A stretch of DNA of 64,000 nucleotides, from assembly GCA_019044685.2 (NCBI GenBank), contig JAGTXX020000015.1, forward strand, positions 992,001 through 1,056,000, in the 5' to 3' direction. The translations under genes and the position numbers were made by a program. The notes beneath the pieces are model-generated. The model saw only the letters and a program-made list of their open reading frames with translations, was not told the DNA's origin and did not search any database. This DNA comes from Nannochloris sp. 'desiccata' (Eukaryota; Chlorophyta; Trebouxiophyceae; Chlorellales; Chlorellaceae). This document shows positions 42,872-53,623 of the stretch, piece after piece. The first letter of the stretch is position 1; every line of letters begins with the position of its first letter.

Positions 42872-44258
42872 CTACTGCTCATGATATTTCGGCCTTCCGA
42901 AAATGAAAGGGCATAGAGCTTGCATAAAGGACGCAAAAAAGCCTTGAGGAGCACCATCACCTCCACCGCTATGCCCGTCTTTTTCTCTTGACAGATTTCT
43001 TTCTTCATTCTCTTCCTCTTCTTGATCACTATACAGCTCTTTCGCGTCTTCTTTGTCGAGTAACCCTCTAAATAAATTGGCCCCTGCTTGTCGCTGTTCT
43101 TTCATTGACTTCAGCACAGCATGCAGCTCTCTGGCGATGGCCGGGTCCCCAGGTGCCGCTTTCTTCGCTGCTGCAAGATCTTGCAACGCAGCATCCGTCT
43201 GCCCCAAAGCATTCCGTGCTGTCCCCCTACGAAACAACGCCTTTGCATTGCCAGGCTGTTCAGTCAACACCTGTGATGCAGAACTAATCGCCGCATTGTA
43301 GTCCCCTAATTTTAAATGGCACGCCGAGGAATTGAGTAAAGCAGGCACACGTGTTGCTATGGCCTTATCATAATGGAAACCTTGTACTTGAATCATTAGA
43401 TCCTCATCTACAAAGGACAATGCAACACTGTACCGCCCCAGAGCTTCTTCGTATTGCTCAGATTTAAATAACTCGTTTCCTTCTAATCTCCGCCTTTCTG
43501 CAGACTCCAATCTCTCTTCAAAAGTCATGTCCGAGTGAGATTTCCCCTCTGTTGGTGGCTCAAAATCAAGTAATTCAATGTCGTAGATGAGGTCTGTGTC
43601 TGGGGGGATTGTGGGGAAGGAGAAATTGCCACGAGCGCCGTAGCCGTAGGAAGATGCTGTCCAGAGGTGGGCTCGTTCACCGACACACATGGTGCTGACA
43701 GCAAGATGAAGGCCTCTTTCAGTAGTCGATGAATCTTTTTTGATTTTAAATAGCAAGAAGCGAGAGAGGGAGAGAGATTTTTGTTTAGCTTGTATAAAGA
43801 AAGAATTCTTGTTGTAGAAAGTGATTAATAAAATAATGTTTTTGAAACGTTCTTACCTCTGCCTGCAACGACAGTGACAGGTTGACCTGAAGATCCTGCT
43901 TCCTTCGTGTCCATAAAGATACTACCTGAACCAGCTAAACGGCCGACATAGTGCACTAAAGAGAGGGAAACGGTAATGGCACTTTTAAAGATATGGTTAA
44001 TCTAGAAAAGTTCTAATTATTAAACCTATTTTAACCTTTTATGGTATATTGGCGGCCGAGCGGTCGATCAGAACACTTGAAGGGCAAGATCTGCTACGAA
44101 CGGAAAAACATATTATTACACGTACCTATACATCTGGAGTGTAAAGGAGGGATGCCGCCGTTGCCCTCACGCACAACCAGCTTGCAAACACCACCATCGT
44201 CTGTAAGATGGATCGCATCTTCTGGTGCTGAAATACTAGGTGCACTGCTCTCAGCCAT
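42872..44258 (-). CDS. FKBP42 / TWISTED DWARF1-like immunophilin
   Basis: Three exons on the minus strand: 44258-44126, 43955-43857 and 43734-42872, all keeping frame; 364 residues. An FKBP domain (about 20-140) begins VVREGNGGIPPLHSRCIVHY and ends YGARGNFSFPTIPPDTDLIY. The linker (EGKSHSDMTFEERLESAERR) and the three-TPR block that follows (LEGNELFKSEQYEEALGRY, AKALFRRGTARNALGQTDA) match plant FKBP42 in order and spacing. The motif equivalent to the catalytic EVIKGW loop is replaced by GRDSSTTERG, so prolyl isomerase activity is probably lost, as in TWD1. The C-terminus ends in a hydrophobic segment (FFASFMQALCPFIFG), a candidate membrane anchor. TWD1 is a chaperone for ABCB auxin transporters in plants; the algal client is unknown. 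The acceptor of exon 3 (CAAAAAAG) is weak but gives the only good frame. Confidence 0.85.
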
Positions 44259-44526
44259 TTTGATGGATATGGGACGTCTTTGAGAAATTGTATTTTCTTT
44301 TTCAGCAAACAAAACTGAGGTTTCAAGAATAAAACACTCATTTCGTTGCCACCGTGGCGAAGATCTTCGCTCTAGAGTCACTGACGAGGCGATAATCGGT
44401 TGGATCGACGGCGTAAATGAGAATCAACGCGTGAGCTTCTGCTCTTTTTCCGCAGAATTACTCTACCGGTATTTGTCTAATCTCATAATTCATATAGAAC
44501 TCTCCAAAATCTAAACAATAGCCAGC
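44259..44526. promoter_or_regulatory. compact bidirectional promoter, FKBP42 / CotH
   Basis: Just 268 bp lie between the start codons of these head-to-head genes. No element beyond short AT-rich patches was recognised. Confidence 0.45.
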
Positions 44527-46044
44527 ATGGGGCGTGCCACTGGCAGCGACCTTTGCTTGCTCACCTTGTTAAGCGTTGTGTTGGCCCTCAGGTTACCCTC
44601 TCTGGTCGTTGCTCAAGCCAACAGCCTCCACCCAAACACGCATCGAGCACTGTTACAATCCTCCAATGGGTCTACCTGCTGCTCTAGGTTGGAGGCCATA
44701 GGCTTCAGTTCCCCCTTGCCTGTCGTTATTTTCGACTCTTCAGGCCAGCTTATCCCCCATAAAGTCGATACAGAAATCACTCTTTGCACCTGCTCTCCGC
44801 AAGACTCAAACATCCAAGATTATTCTGGCCCCGCTCGAGCTGCTGGTCGCGGTTCAAGCAGTGCAAAATTCGATAAAAAGAGCTATAAATTAAAAACGCT
44901 CGGCCCTGATGGCAATGGCCTCGACTTCCCCTTGTTAGGCATGCCAGAGGACGATGATTGGATATTATATGGCCCTGAACCTGATAAAACTATTGGAATG
45001 CGCAATTACTTGGCATACAACCTCGCCAGAGCGTCTGGCCGGTATGCAACAAGAACAACCTACGTTGAGGTTTTTTTACTTGACGATGGTGAAGAATTAA
45101 GCATGGAGCACTACAACGGAGTCTATATCGCTCAAGAAAAAATGAAAAGGGGTCAAGACCGAGTAGATATTAAGAAATTAGATCCTGAAAACCTCTCTGG
45201 AGGGTACCTTTTTGTGTACGACAACGATAATATAGAGAGCGGCGATGTCACTTTTGGCCCTTTGGAGGGTTTTTCCGATCCATTTGTGCTCCAAGAACCC
45301 AACGAATTCCCACTAGAAGAGGACCCTACAGGTACATGGCTCTTTAACTACCTCACAGAGTTCCAAACAGCTCTGAATAATGGTGATTTGAACTACACTT
45401 CCTACATCGACGGCCCCTCCTTTACTGATTACTTTCTTCTCACTGAGTTGAGTAAGAACCCTGATGGCTACCGTGGATCGACGTACATGCATAAAGATAG
45501 GGATGGACCGCTTTCAATGGGACCTGCCTGGGATTATGACGAGGCGTTTGGTATCTGTTGTGGCTACCCAATTACGGGATGGGATGACCTGGGTCAATCT
45601 GGGCCTGGTCTCTCTGGAGGGTCTGCAATCTCCCCTGAAGGATGGAGGTTCAACATTTGTGATGAACCTGAACGATGCTTGATAGATCCTACTGATGGAG
45701 TTTCCATTTGGTATAGAACAATGTGGAATACTGATGAGCGTTTTAAAGCGGGAGCGGCGCTTCGGTGGAATGAGTTGAGGGCTAGTGCTTGGAGTAACGA
45801 CGCTGTTCAGAAAATAATCGACGATGCAAGAACAGCCATTGATCCTGCTGTGGCAAGGAATTTCGACAAGTATGCGTCAGCTTTAGAAGTGGAAACAGGG
45901 GCTAACTATGAAGAAATTTGGCAAGAAGAAGTGTCGGTGATGGAAAATTGGGTGATGGAAAGATTTGAATGGATGGATTCGCAGTTTAGTAGTAGTGAAG
46001 GTAATGAAGTGGAGACAGTTACACTGAGTCAATCTGGGCGTTAA
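44527..46044 (+). CDS. secreted CotH-domain protein
   Basis: A single exon encodes 505 residues. The first 30 residues form a signal peptide with a hydrophobic core (LCLLTLLSVVLALRLPSLVV) and a likely cut after AQA. The CotH domain fills most of the rest: ARAAGRGSSSAKFDKKSYKL, DDWILYGPEPDKTIGMRNYL, YNGVYIAQEKMKRGQDRVDI, GGYLFVYDNDN and MGPAWDYDEAFGICCGY. CotH proteins are kinase-like; Bacillus CotH phosphorylates spore-coat proteins and fungal ones lie on the cell surface. The Asp-rich AWDYDEAFG motif is the likely metal-binding site. Many bacterial and algal members may act on cell-wall or surface proteins; the substrate here is unknown. A TGTAA motif lies 8 bp after the stop. Confidence 0.88.
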   Translation: MGRATGSDLCLLTLLSVVLALRLPSLVVAQANSLHPNTHRALLQSSNGSTCCSRLEAIGFSSPLPVVIFDSSGQLIPHKVDTEITLCTCSPQDSNIQDYSGPARAAGRGSSSAKFDKKSYKLKTLGPDGNGLDFPLLGMPEDDDWILYGPEPDKTIGMRNYLAYNLARASGRYATRTTYVEVFLLDDGEELSMEHYNGVYIAQEKMKRGQDRVDIKKLDPENLSGGYLFVYDNDNIESGDVTFGPLEGFSDPFVLQEPNEFPLEEDPTGTWLFNYLTEFQTALNNGDLNYTSYIDGPSFTDYFLLTELSKNPDGYRGSTYMHKDRDGPLSMGPAWDYDEAFGICCGYPITGWDDLGQSGPGLSGGSAISPEGWRFNICDEPERCLIDPTDGVSIWYRTMWNTDERFKAGAALRWNELRASAWSNDAVQKIIDDARTAIDPAVARNFDKYASALEVETGANYEEIWQEEVSVMENWVMERFEWMDSQFSSSEGNEVETVTLSQSGR

Positions 46045-46508
46045 AGATCGTTGTAAAAGAAGTCTGAAAAAAAAACCTAAATAAAATAAAGCCACCAGCG
46101 TGAAACTTCAGACCACCTCTATTTAAAATAATACTTTGTACCAGCCGATAGCAATTTGGGGCTGCAATACTACTGCGGAGTTTTTTCTTCTTAAGCGCAC
46201 TCGATGCACTGCTCTTTAAAAGCGCCTCACATTCAATGCCACAGTTGATGGTTTTTCGCCGACGAAGAAAGGACTGAAGGCTTGTGCATTGCCCGTGCTT
46301 CTGTCTTTTCTTTCAAGAGAAAGGGGATATCTTGCTATTCTAATACCTTGAATTCATATATCGTATTGTATTAAGTAAGAAAACAATAGAGAAACGCGGA
46401 AATGGGACGATAATCCCTTCGATAAATCTTTTGTAAAACTTTATTTTTGGAGATGTATCAAAAATTGGACGCATTCAAATGAGACAGGGAGTAACACTTA
46501 ATCCTTGT
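46045..46508. promoter_or_regulatory. intergenic, CotH 3' end and NUMOD3-gene promoter
   Basis: These 464 bp lie between two plus-strand genes. I see no gene or recognisable element. Confidence 0.35.
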
Positions 46509-48476
46509 ATGGCGTCTACCTCATACCAACGCTCGCAATTGTTTGGAGCAAACTCACTTGGGCATTTTGTAGCTGCCAGGCCTCATAGTCGAGTCTCAAC
46601 TCGAGGTTAGCGTTTCTACATATCGTAATTACATCACATTGCATCTATGTATGGCCTGATTAGCTCAAACAATTCCACCTATGTTGCTAACTACTTAATT
46701 AATCTTTTGGCCATGTAGGTATCAATCTTATAACTCGAGCAGCTTTAGATGGACAGCAAAGTGCCAACCACGGCAAACCAGATATTCCATACCAGGTACG
46801 TATTAAACACGAATAACTTCAGGTTTTGCTTCTACTATTGTTAAGATACTTACAATAATTCCTTTCTGCCGACCTCTCGACGTCATATTCCCTTCTTGAA
46901 TTTAGTTCTCTAAATGCATTTCGCGTATTATGTCTTGCAGGCGGATAGTCCTAGCGACGATTCAGAAGAGCATATACGTCGCCGCACTGCATGGAACAAG
47001 GGAAAATCAATGCCTGAAGCTGCACGTATGAAACTTAGTGAAGCCCAAAAAAAACGGTGGCAAGATCCCCAATTTAGAGCCAATGTCACTAACTCAATGA
47101 AAGGAAAGCCAGCATGGAATAAAGGAAGGCCAACGAGCGAAGAAACCAAAGAAAAAATGCGTTTAGCGAAACTAAATCGATCACATAGTCGAGCCACAAG
47201 GCATAAGATGAGCATCGCCCGGCAAGGCAAGCCCCTCTCTCCAGAAGCAGCAGCTCTGGTTTCCCTGAAGCTCACTGGCAGACCAAAATCTGAAGAGCAT
47301 AAAGCAGCGATTGCTGCAGCACAACGTCGCCGCCATGCAGCTGTTAGAGTCTTAAAAGCAGTGGAGGCGGTTTATGAGTCATCTGCCACCGATGGCACTG
47401 GTGGTGGTGGTGGCGGCGGCGGCGGTGGTGGTGGCTCTGTACCCCGAGGAGCAGCTGCAATGAAACGCGAACGATCTCAAGCTTTAAACGCATTCAAAGC
47501 TGAGCTTAGAGAATACCGTGCTCTACAAGAGGAGCTCTCCCCCTGGACGAAAGCTTTTCAGGAGCGCCACGGCAGAAAACCCACAACCATTGATGTCCAA
47601 AATACCGGCATTGGGTGGTTAATTAGTAGATTTAAGCAGTATATCTTACTACGAGAACGTATTTTCAATGAAAGTACGGTTCTTAGAAATAGAATAGAGA
47701 GTGGATCCAATGGTGGGCTGGGTGACGGCTACGGTAGTGATGGTAATTCTACGTCATCGACCTCACCACTGCCAACAGGCAATGGCCCGACAAATGCCAA
47801 TGGCCCTACAGCCGGAGCCAGAGCTGCTGTAGCATCTCGAGTAGCAGTAGCTATGCAATATAAAATGAAAAAACAAGCTGAAGAAAAACAGCTTCAAGCG
47901 GCAGATCAAAATAATAATACAGCAGCAATGGACGCAGCGGTGGCAGAAATGAGTAGTATTGAAAAGGAACAGCAACAGCCTCGTGCTGCTTCTTTTGCAG
48001 CGGATCCTGCTATTGCAACTCCGAAATTTGTTAGTGCTGCAGCAACGCCTCCTCGTGTTCGTCAAGCAATGCAGGCAGCGATGGATTATAGAAAAAGCAA
48101 AGCAGCGGCGGTGAAAGCAAAGGCAGAAGCAGCTGCTGTCTCCGCTAGTGCTGGGTGGGCTGAAGGTAAAAAATTGGCAGAAACGAAAAAGAAACCTGCT
48201 GAGAGTGTGGTTAAGGATGTTGTTGCAGCCACCGTGACGGAGAACGACCCAGCCACTTCCAATATAACAGCGAGTGCTTTAGAAGCAACATCAGCAACAG
48301 AAGAAGGCCCATCTTGTGTGATACCAGCTGATATTGTCCGTGCTCAAGCTGCAGCGCATCGTGCTATGAAAGAGGTGAAACAAGCGGAAGCTGAGGTTCG
48401 ACGAGCATTGCGGTTGCCAAATCCTGAAGCAGATAGCGATGACCCAGAGCAAGTGACCTCTGTTGCTGGAGCTTAG
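46509..48476 (+). CDS. NUMOD3-motif protein, possibly plastid-targeted
   Basis: Three exons: 46509-46605, 46719-46795 and 46941-48476, with frame kept; 569 residues. The first 50 residues (MASTSYQRSQLFGANSLGHF, then RPHSRVSTR) are rich in Ser, Arg and Ala and nearly free of acidic residues, like a chloroplast or mitochondrial presequence. Residues about 70-170 hold repeated NUMOD3-type DNA-binding motifs: RRTAWNKGKSMPEAARMKLS, KPAWNKGRPTSEETKEKMRL and TGRPKSEEHKAAIAAAQ. NUMOD3 is best known from homing endonucleases; no nuclease motif (GIY-YIG or HNH) is visible here. A Gly run and a helical Ala/Lys/Glu-rich second half follow. A role in binding organelle DNA or RNA is plausible, and similar nuclear-encoded proteins occur in plants. 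Confidence 0.7.
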
Positions 48477-49033
48477 ATTGGTGTATGATTCGTTCCACAT
48501 GTTGTTTTGGTTTGAATCTGCAGATGCTTTTTAGATTGGAGGGTTTATAAAAATTGGTCGCCGCCGCCTCCAAGGTACAAGTACCAATAAATCGAATTTT
48601 ATGTTTATGATGATAAGATTGACAAGCAATGACGAATTGATACTATGATTTACACCTTCTTTGCTTCTTTTTCCCTCTTCCCTATTTTTTTTGTATGAAG
48701 GGCTCTCTAGCCTCCGATGCCGGCGGCAGCTAGCCCATGATTTTGTTTTCTTTGCCCTTTGTGCTTTGAACCTTTTGAACCTTGAAGTACTGTATCTTAC
48801 TTGCTATTGAAATTTAAGTGGAATTGAAATTTAGAGTATACCACGAAGGAATGTTGGCTTGTCTCCTCTTAAAGGCCAAAATTTCGCTGTTGATGAAACG
48901 ACAGACGAGGTTTGAATTTTGAAATGCTCGTTTTGGAAAGCTCAATCAAATGGGTCAAATACGCTGTCTTCCCGGCACTAAACCTATTTTGAATTTTATC
49001 TGCTTTTGTGGGAGTGTGGTAGAAATAAATACC
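48477..49033. other. intergenic, no gene seen
   Basis: This gap of 557 bp lies between two plus-strand genes. A short patch near 48702-48745 (CTCTAGCCTCCGATGCCGGC) resembles CTCTAGCCTCTGATGCCGAG near 14341, possibly both from an old mobile element. Confidence 0.35.
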
Positions 49034-52000
49034 ATGCCTCCCAAACGTTCAGCTGTAGCTCCTCAAGCTATCGCACTGTCACTGAGTTCTAGCCATGAAG
49101 ACGTTTTAGCTTTCTTGGGCTCTGTCCTAACCGTGGATCAATACTCCAAGGTAAGCAACGCGAACTGCTGCGACATTGCATGCAGTTTGGCTAGATATTT
49201 TTGAATTTTGGGCGTCCCAAAATCAATTGTTAATTTTGAAAAGCAGAGTTTCTCCTTTGAAACCTAGGCGCTGCCAACCTTCCCCTTTTGCTTCTTAGCA
49301 ACTATCCAAGATGTAGCATATCACCCTTGCACCATGTGCTAACCTTGTTGCTGATTTTCTCTTCCCTTGATCTCTTGTTGCAGGTGACAGATAAATGGGC
49401 TGACGAGATGTTGAGCCCCACTGGGCAAGTCCTTCTCAACGCCCAGAAAAGCGAACTCAACAAGCTGTTATCCTCCAACGATGTAGCTAAAAAAGTCGAG
49501 CAGCATCTCAAGGTTTCTCGTCAAGCTTTAAAAGAGAAAAACAACTCCCCCGCTGCGGCTGTTGCCGCAACCACACCTCTTGTCGATGGGCCATCTGCTC
49601 AGGAAGTCGATCTGGCCACTGATCCTGGTCCTAGCGCACCGAAAGGTCGTGGACGTGGTAGACCTTCTAAAGCTCGCCAACAATCCAGGCTCAGTCAGCG
49701 TCTTGAAGTCGCTTCTCAGGCAGAAGACAGTGCTTCTTCCGACGAGGAAGAACCTGCCGCTGCTGCTGCCGCTGAAGGCCAAGCCGAGGACGATGCATCC
49801 TCTGATTACGGGGAGGAAGACCAAGAAGGACGTAAAAGACGTACCCGCCAGCGTGGCCCCCGTTTAGCTGCTGTCCAGCGTGCCGCAAGTCGTATCAAAG
49901 AAGTCGAAGATGAGTTCTTACTCGAGGACGGAGCCATCGATGAGGATGAGGATACTGTTTCTTCTGATTCTGAATCTGACGAGGAGATTATCCCTACTCG
50001 TCGTAATGGTAGAGCAGCACGTCGTACCACTGTATCTGCTGAAGAAGAAGAAGTAGAAGAAGAAGTTGTGGAGGTGGTGGACACCCGCCCTGAAGAGCCT
50101 GATGATGGTGTTCATCCTCGCAACCATCACGAGTGGGAAGATGCCGCGCGCGAAGGTCTTGAGGACATATTAAAACAGCTTCCCTTTGACAAACTCAAGG
50201 AAATTGTCGACGAAGAGATCATGGGTAACCCGTTTCATTTCTACAAGTACAGGGCCAGGACCGTGGATGGGTATGGTACTACAGTGAAAATGCGCTCTAG
50301 AAATTTTGTAGCGCAAAGAATTGTGAAACAACTTTTTGATGGTCAATTGAAACCAGGAAAAGCTGAGGATGGTGGTACTACCTGGGAAGGGGTCGATGAA
50401 CTCCTTGATAAATTTGTCCATGAAGACTTTGTCAAGGCCTACTTGGATAACATCCTCAAGAGAAGATTTGCTACTCCTCCAAAAATTTCCAACACTCGTG
50501 ATTGTCTTTGGCGATTGTGGTCCACTCCAGTGCCCAAAGATGGCCCTGAAATGGCTTCTTTAGGTCAAATCACCTTTCCTGTTCGTAGAGTTGGTAAGTT
50601 CCTTCTTGAACATTGGTACAACGTCCTCGAAAACTGGGACGATGAGGAAGTACAGCCTTACATGACAACTATGAGGTTGAACGCCGCCTTCAAAAAACAA
50701 GATGACTTGATTGACGAATATATGGAAAGCATTGCTGTTGCTCAAGCACGTGGTGCTATGAATGGAGCATCATCTATGGGTGTTGATGGGATCAAGCCTG
50801 ACCCTGATGGCAATACTGCTTCTGGTAGTGGCGGTGGTTCTGGTGCCTTGAGCGCCAACCCGCCCCAACGTGAGATTGTCTTTGAAGAAACAACTGAAAA
50901 CGACCCTCACAATTGGGATGATTTATTCGAACAGCTTCTTAATTTGCATGGACGTTTGAATATCTCCGTTCACTGGCGATTAGATGTGCCTAATAAGAAA
51001 TTATTTGGTGAGGTGGTTGTTGATCTTAAGGGTACCAAAGGAGATGTGCTTGTTCAAGCTGCCTTTTTGAAGAGATACCCTGATGGCTCTCATGAACTTG
51101 TCCAGATTTGGTTGGATAAGATTTTGCAAGCTATGGACCATTTACAGGGCAGTGAGCTTCTCGAAAATGATCTCGAGGCACTGAATGTTGCTTGGGATGA
51201 TTCGATCAATGATCTCGAGGCAAAAGATGTCGAATTGACCCTGGAACCTCCTTTCGCTGTAGATATCAAAATTTTCGATCAGATCATGGCTGGAGTTGAG
51301 AATTTGGAACGTCCTATGGAAGCCGGAGTAGAAGCAGAGTGCCGTGCGAAGATCGCATTAAAGCTGAAACCCTACCAGAAACGTGCACTGAGCTTTTTAC
51401 TTCGTGAAGAACGTGCCCCTGGTGGTACCTCTCGCCACTTGTGGTTGAAAGTACCCCTTCCTGGCAACCAACCTGGTGTAGAATGTTACATGTCTCCTTC
51501 TCTCTTCCAGCTGTACATCAGTAAGAGTCCTACTGCTACCGGCATTGCTCTGGGAAATACCGGCGGAGGCGGTTGGCAAGCATTGGAGATGGGAATGGGC
51601 AAAACTGCAGTTGTACTTGCAGGAATCGTATTCAATCCTCCTCCTCAGAACTGGCGTGAAGCTAGACCCTGGAAAGCCTATGATTCTGCTGATTACATGC
51701 TTACAAAAACTGAAAATATGCCTCGTGGCGGGACTCTCGTCGTGGTTCCAACCTCTTTGATTCGTCAGTGGGAGATTGAAATTGAAAAAAACGCTCAAAA
51801 AGCCCGAAAACTTAAGCATTCTTCGATGGACTGATACTCATCGTACCAATGATTGCAATCAAATCGCTGCAGCCGACATTGTTATCACTACTCCCCAGCA
51901 AGTAACAAAGGACGCCACTTTGTCCTCCATCTATTGGCACCGTATCGTCGTCGATGAAGCGCAGCTTAACGCTGGCTCTATGATGCAGAGTGGTATTCTC

Positions 52001-53143
52001 ATCAGTACCCATCGCTGGGTTGTCAGTGGCACCCCTTGCAACAGCCACCCCGAGACTCTTCGCCCTCAACTTGAGTTTTTACGTCTTGGTGGATACAGTG
52101 ACGCTCAAAAACATCTCCCACCCGCGCTTGCTACCGTCATGCGTGCTGTCATGTGCCGTTACACCAAAGATGGTATCATTGAAGGTGAGAAAAACTTGGA
52201 ACTTAAAGCTTTGGTTGAAAAGAACGTTGTGTGTACGCTTGATGGCGACGACGTTGAAGATGAGAAGGATGTCAGTCGCGAAGCTTACATGTACTTTAAT
52301 TCAATGCTCGCCAAAGCTATGAGGAAGGCAGGATGCCCACCTACTACTTCCATCGAGAGCTTGATTGCCAACCCTGAGTCCCTCAAGACTGTGGCCAAAC
52401 ACGGTAAGATGATCGGACTTACAGCAAGGAGGAAAATGAACCATGTGCGTGCTGTGGTTGCTGGTGGACATCACGTCAACGTTCCTGGAGAGTTTGTCTT
52501 CAATCATCGTACGCAGCAAGATGAACCTGCGACTCGTTTCTTCCAGTCCAAAGCAGAAAGCGTTGCTGCCTGTATTGAAGAAGTCCGCGAAGCTGACCCT
52601 AATGCCAAGTGCCTCGTCTTTTCTGAGTTTGAAGAAACCCTAAAGTCTGTTGCTATGTACTTAGACAGGTTGAAGCTTACTACTCGTGCTATTTATGGTA
52701 GTACCTCTGCCAAGAAAAGGGGAGAAGCTATTGAGCTCTTTATGACCGATCCTCCGACCAAAGTCTTCCTTCTTGGGGCTAGGGCAGCTGCGGTTGGAAT
52801 TACCTTGACCGCTGCCAATCACGTGTTTATCTGTGAGCCTCTTTTGAACCCTGCCGTAGAAGCACAGGCAATTGGACGCTCTCAGCGTATGGGCCAAGAG
52901 AAGGTAGTTACTGTTCATAGGTTGTTCTCTCAAGGTACTATTGAGGAACGGGTGCGTGCTCTCGTTGCAAGAAAGCACGGTGGGCCTAGCGCACGAATGA
53001 CCTCTACAGCCATGGCGGCAAATCCTGGTGCAGGTGAAGTGAATTGTAATTTGGCAGAAATGCATGCATTGCTCAAGGTGAATCTGGAGGACAGCAGTGA
53101 TGAAGAAGAAGAGGAGGAGGAGGACGTCATGTTGATCGGCTAG
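49034..53143 (+). CDS. SNF2-family ATPase, Rad5/16-like, with one frameshift
   Basis: Two exons: 49034-49150 and 49384-53143 (donor AAG|GTAAGC, acceptor TTGCAG|GTG). The second exon is open in one frame to 51834 and in another from about 51776. The shift falls in the A5 run 51797-51801; with one A fewer the product would be about 1291 residues. The N-terminal half has acidic and AT-hook-like patches (KGRGRGRPSKARQQS) and an unrecognised helical region. The ATPase core has LEMGMGKTAVVLAGI (about 774), VVVPTSLIRQWEIEI, VVDEAQLN (about 895), RWVVSGTPC and, in the second lobe, KCLVFSEFEETL and AQAIGRSQRMGQ (about 1200). No RING finger lies between the lobes, unlike Rad5, Rad16 or SHPRH. Chromatin or repair work is likely, but the exact orthologue is unclear. 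Confidence 0.8.
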
Positions 53144-53623
53144 GCTGAGCTGGAGCTGTGACCGTGGTGGTGACGGTGAGAAAGAAGAGAAAAACCTTCT
53201 AATCGTGCTGGTTATCATCGGGCAGTGCCAATATTATTAGAAGTGGCCATGAGTAAAATTACTATTATTATTACTTAAGTAGCGATGGAGTTACAGACTT
53301 GAAAGAAAATGAAATGAAATCCTGAAAGCAACGACAATTTATCAATTCCGCTTTTTTTATTACAAGTAGTTTTCCGACGACGATATCGATAGTTATTTTA
53401 AATACACACTCACCGCAATTGCACTGCAAAGAGGCTTTTGTTTTTGTTATTTGAATGTACAGTGACGAACACTCGATTTATTATTGTAAGAACAAGTAAT
53501 CAGCCCAGGTTGATGAAGGAAAAATCAAAAGCAATTGCTACGCAAAAAAAAAAAAAAAAAAAAAAAAACTCAACACACTTTCCTCAACGCAGCCCCCCTT
53601 TCTTGATCATTCTCTTCCAACAA
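53144..53623. other. convergent intergenic region with A24 tract
   Basis: This 480-bp gap lies between two converging genes and holds their 3' regions. A run of 24 A lies at 53545-53568, shortly beyond the stop of the minus-strand gene. It could be a slippage tract or the tail of an old retrocopy, but I see no retrocopy body next to it. Confidence 0.5.

Noticed and set aside
44041..44100. tRNA-like sequence (GGCCGAGCGGTCGATC)
   Set aside because: It resembles a tRNA D-arm only. No T-arm or acceptor pairing follows, and it lies in an intron of the FKBP42-like gene.
53545..53568. A24 tract as proof of a retrogene
   Set aside because: No intronless gene copy precedes it on the plus strand; the SNF2 gene upstream has an intron and ends 400 bp away.
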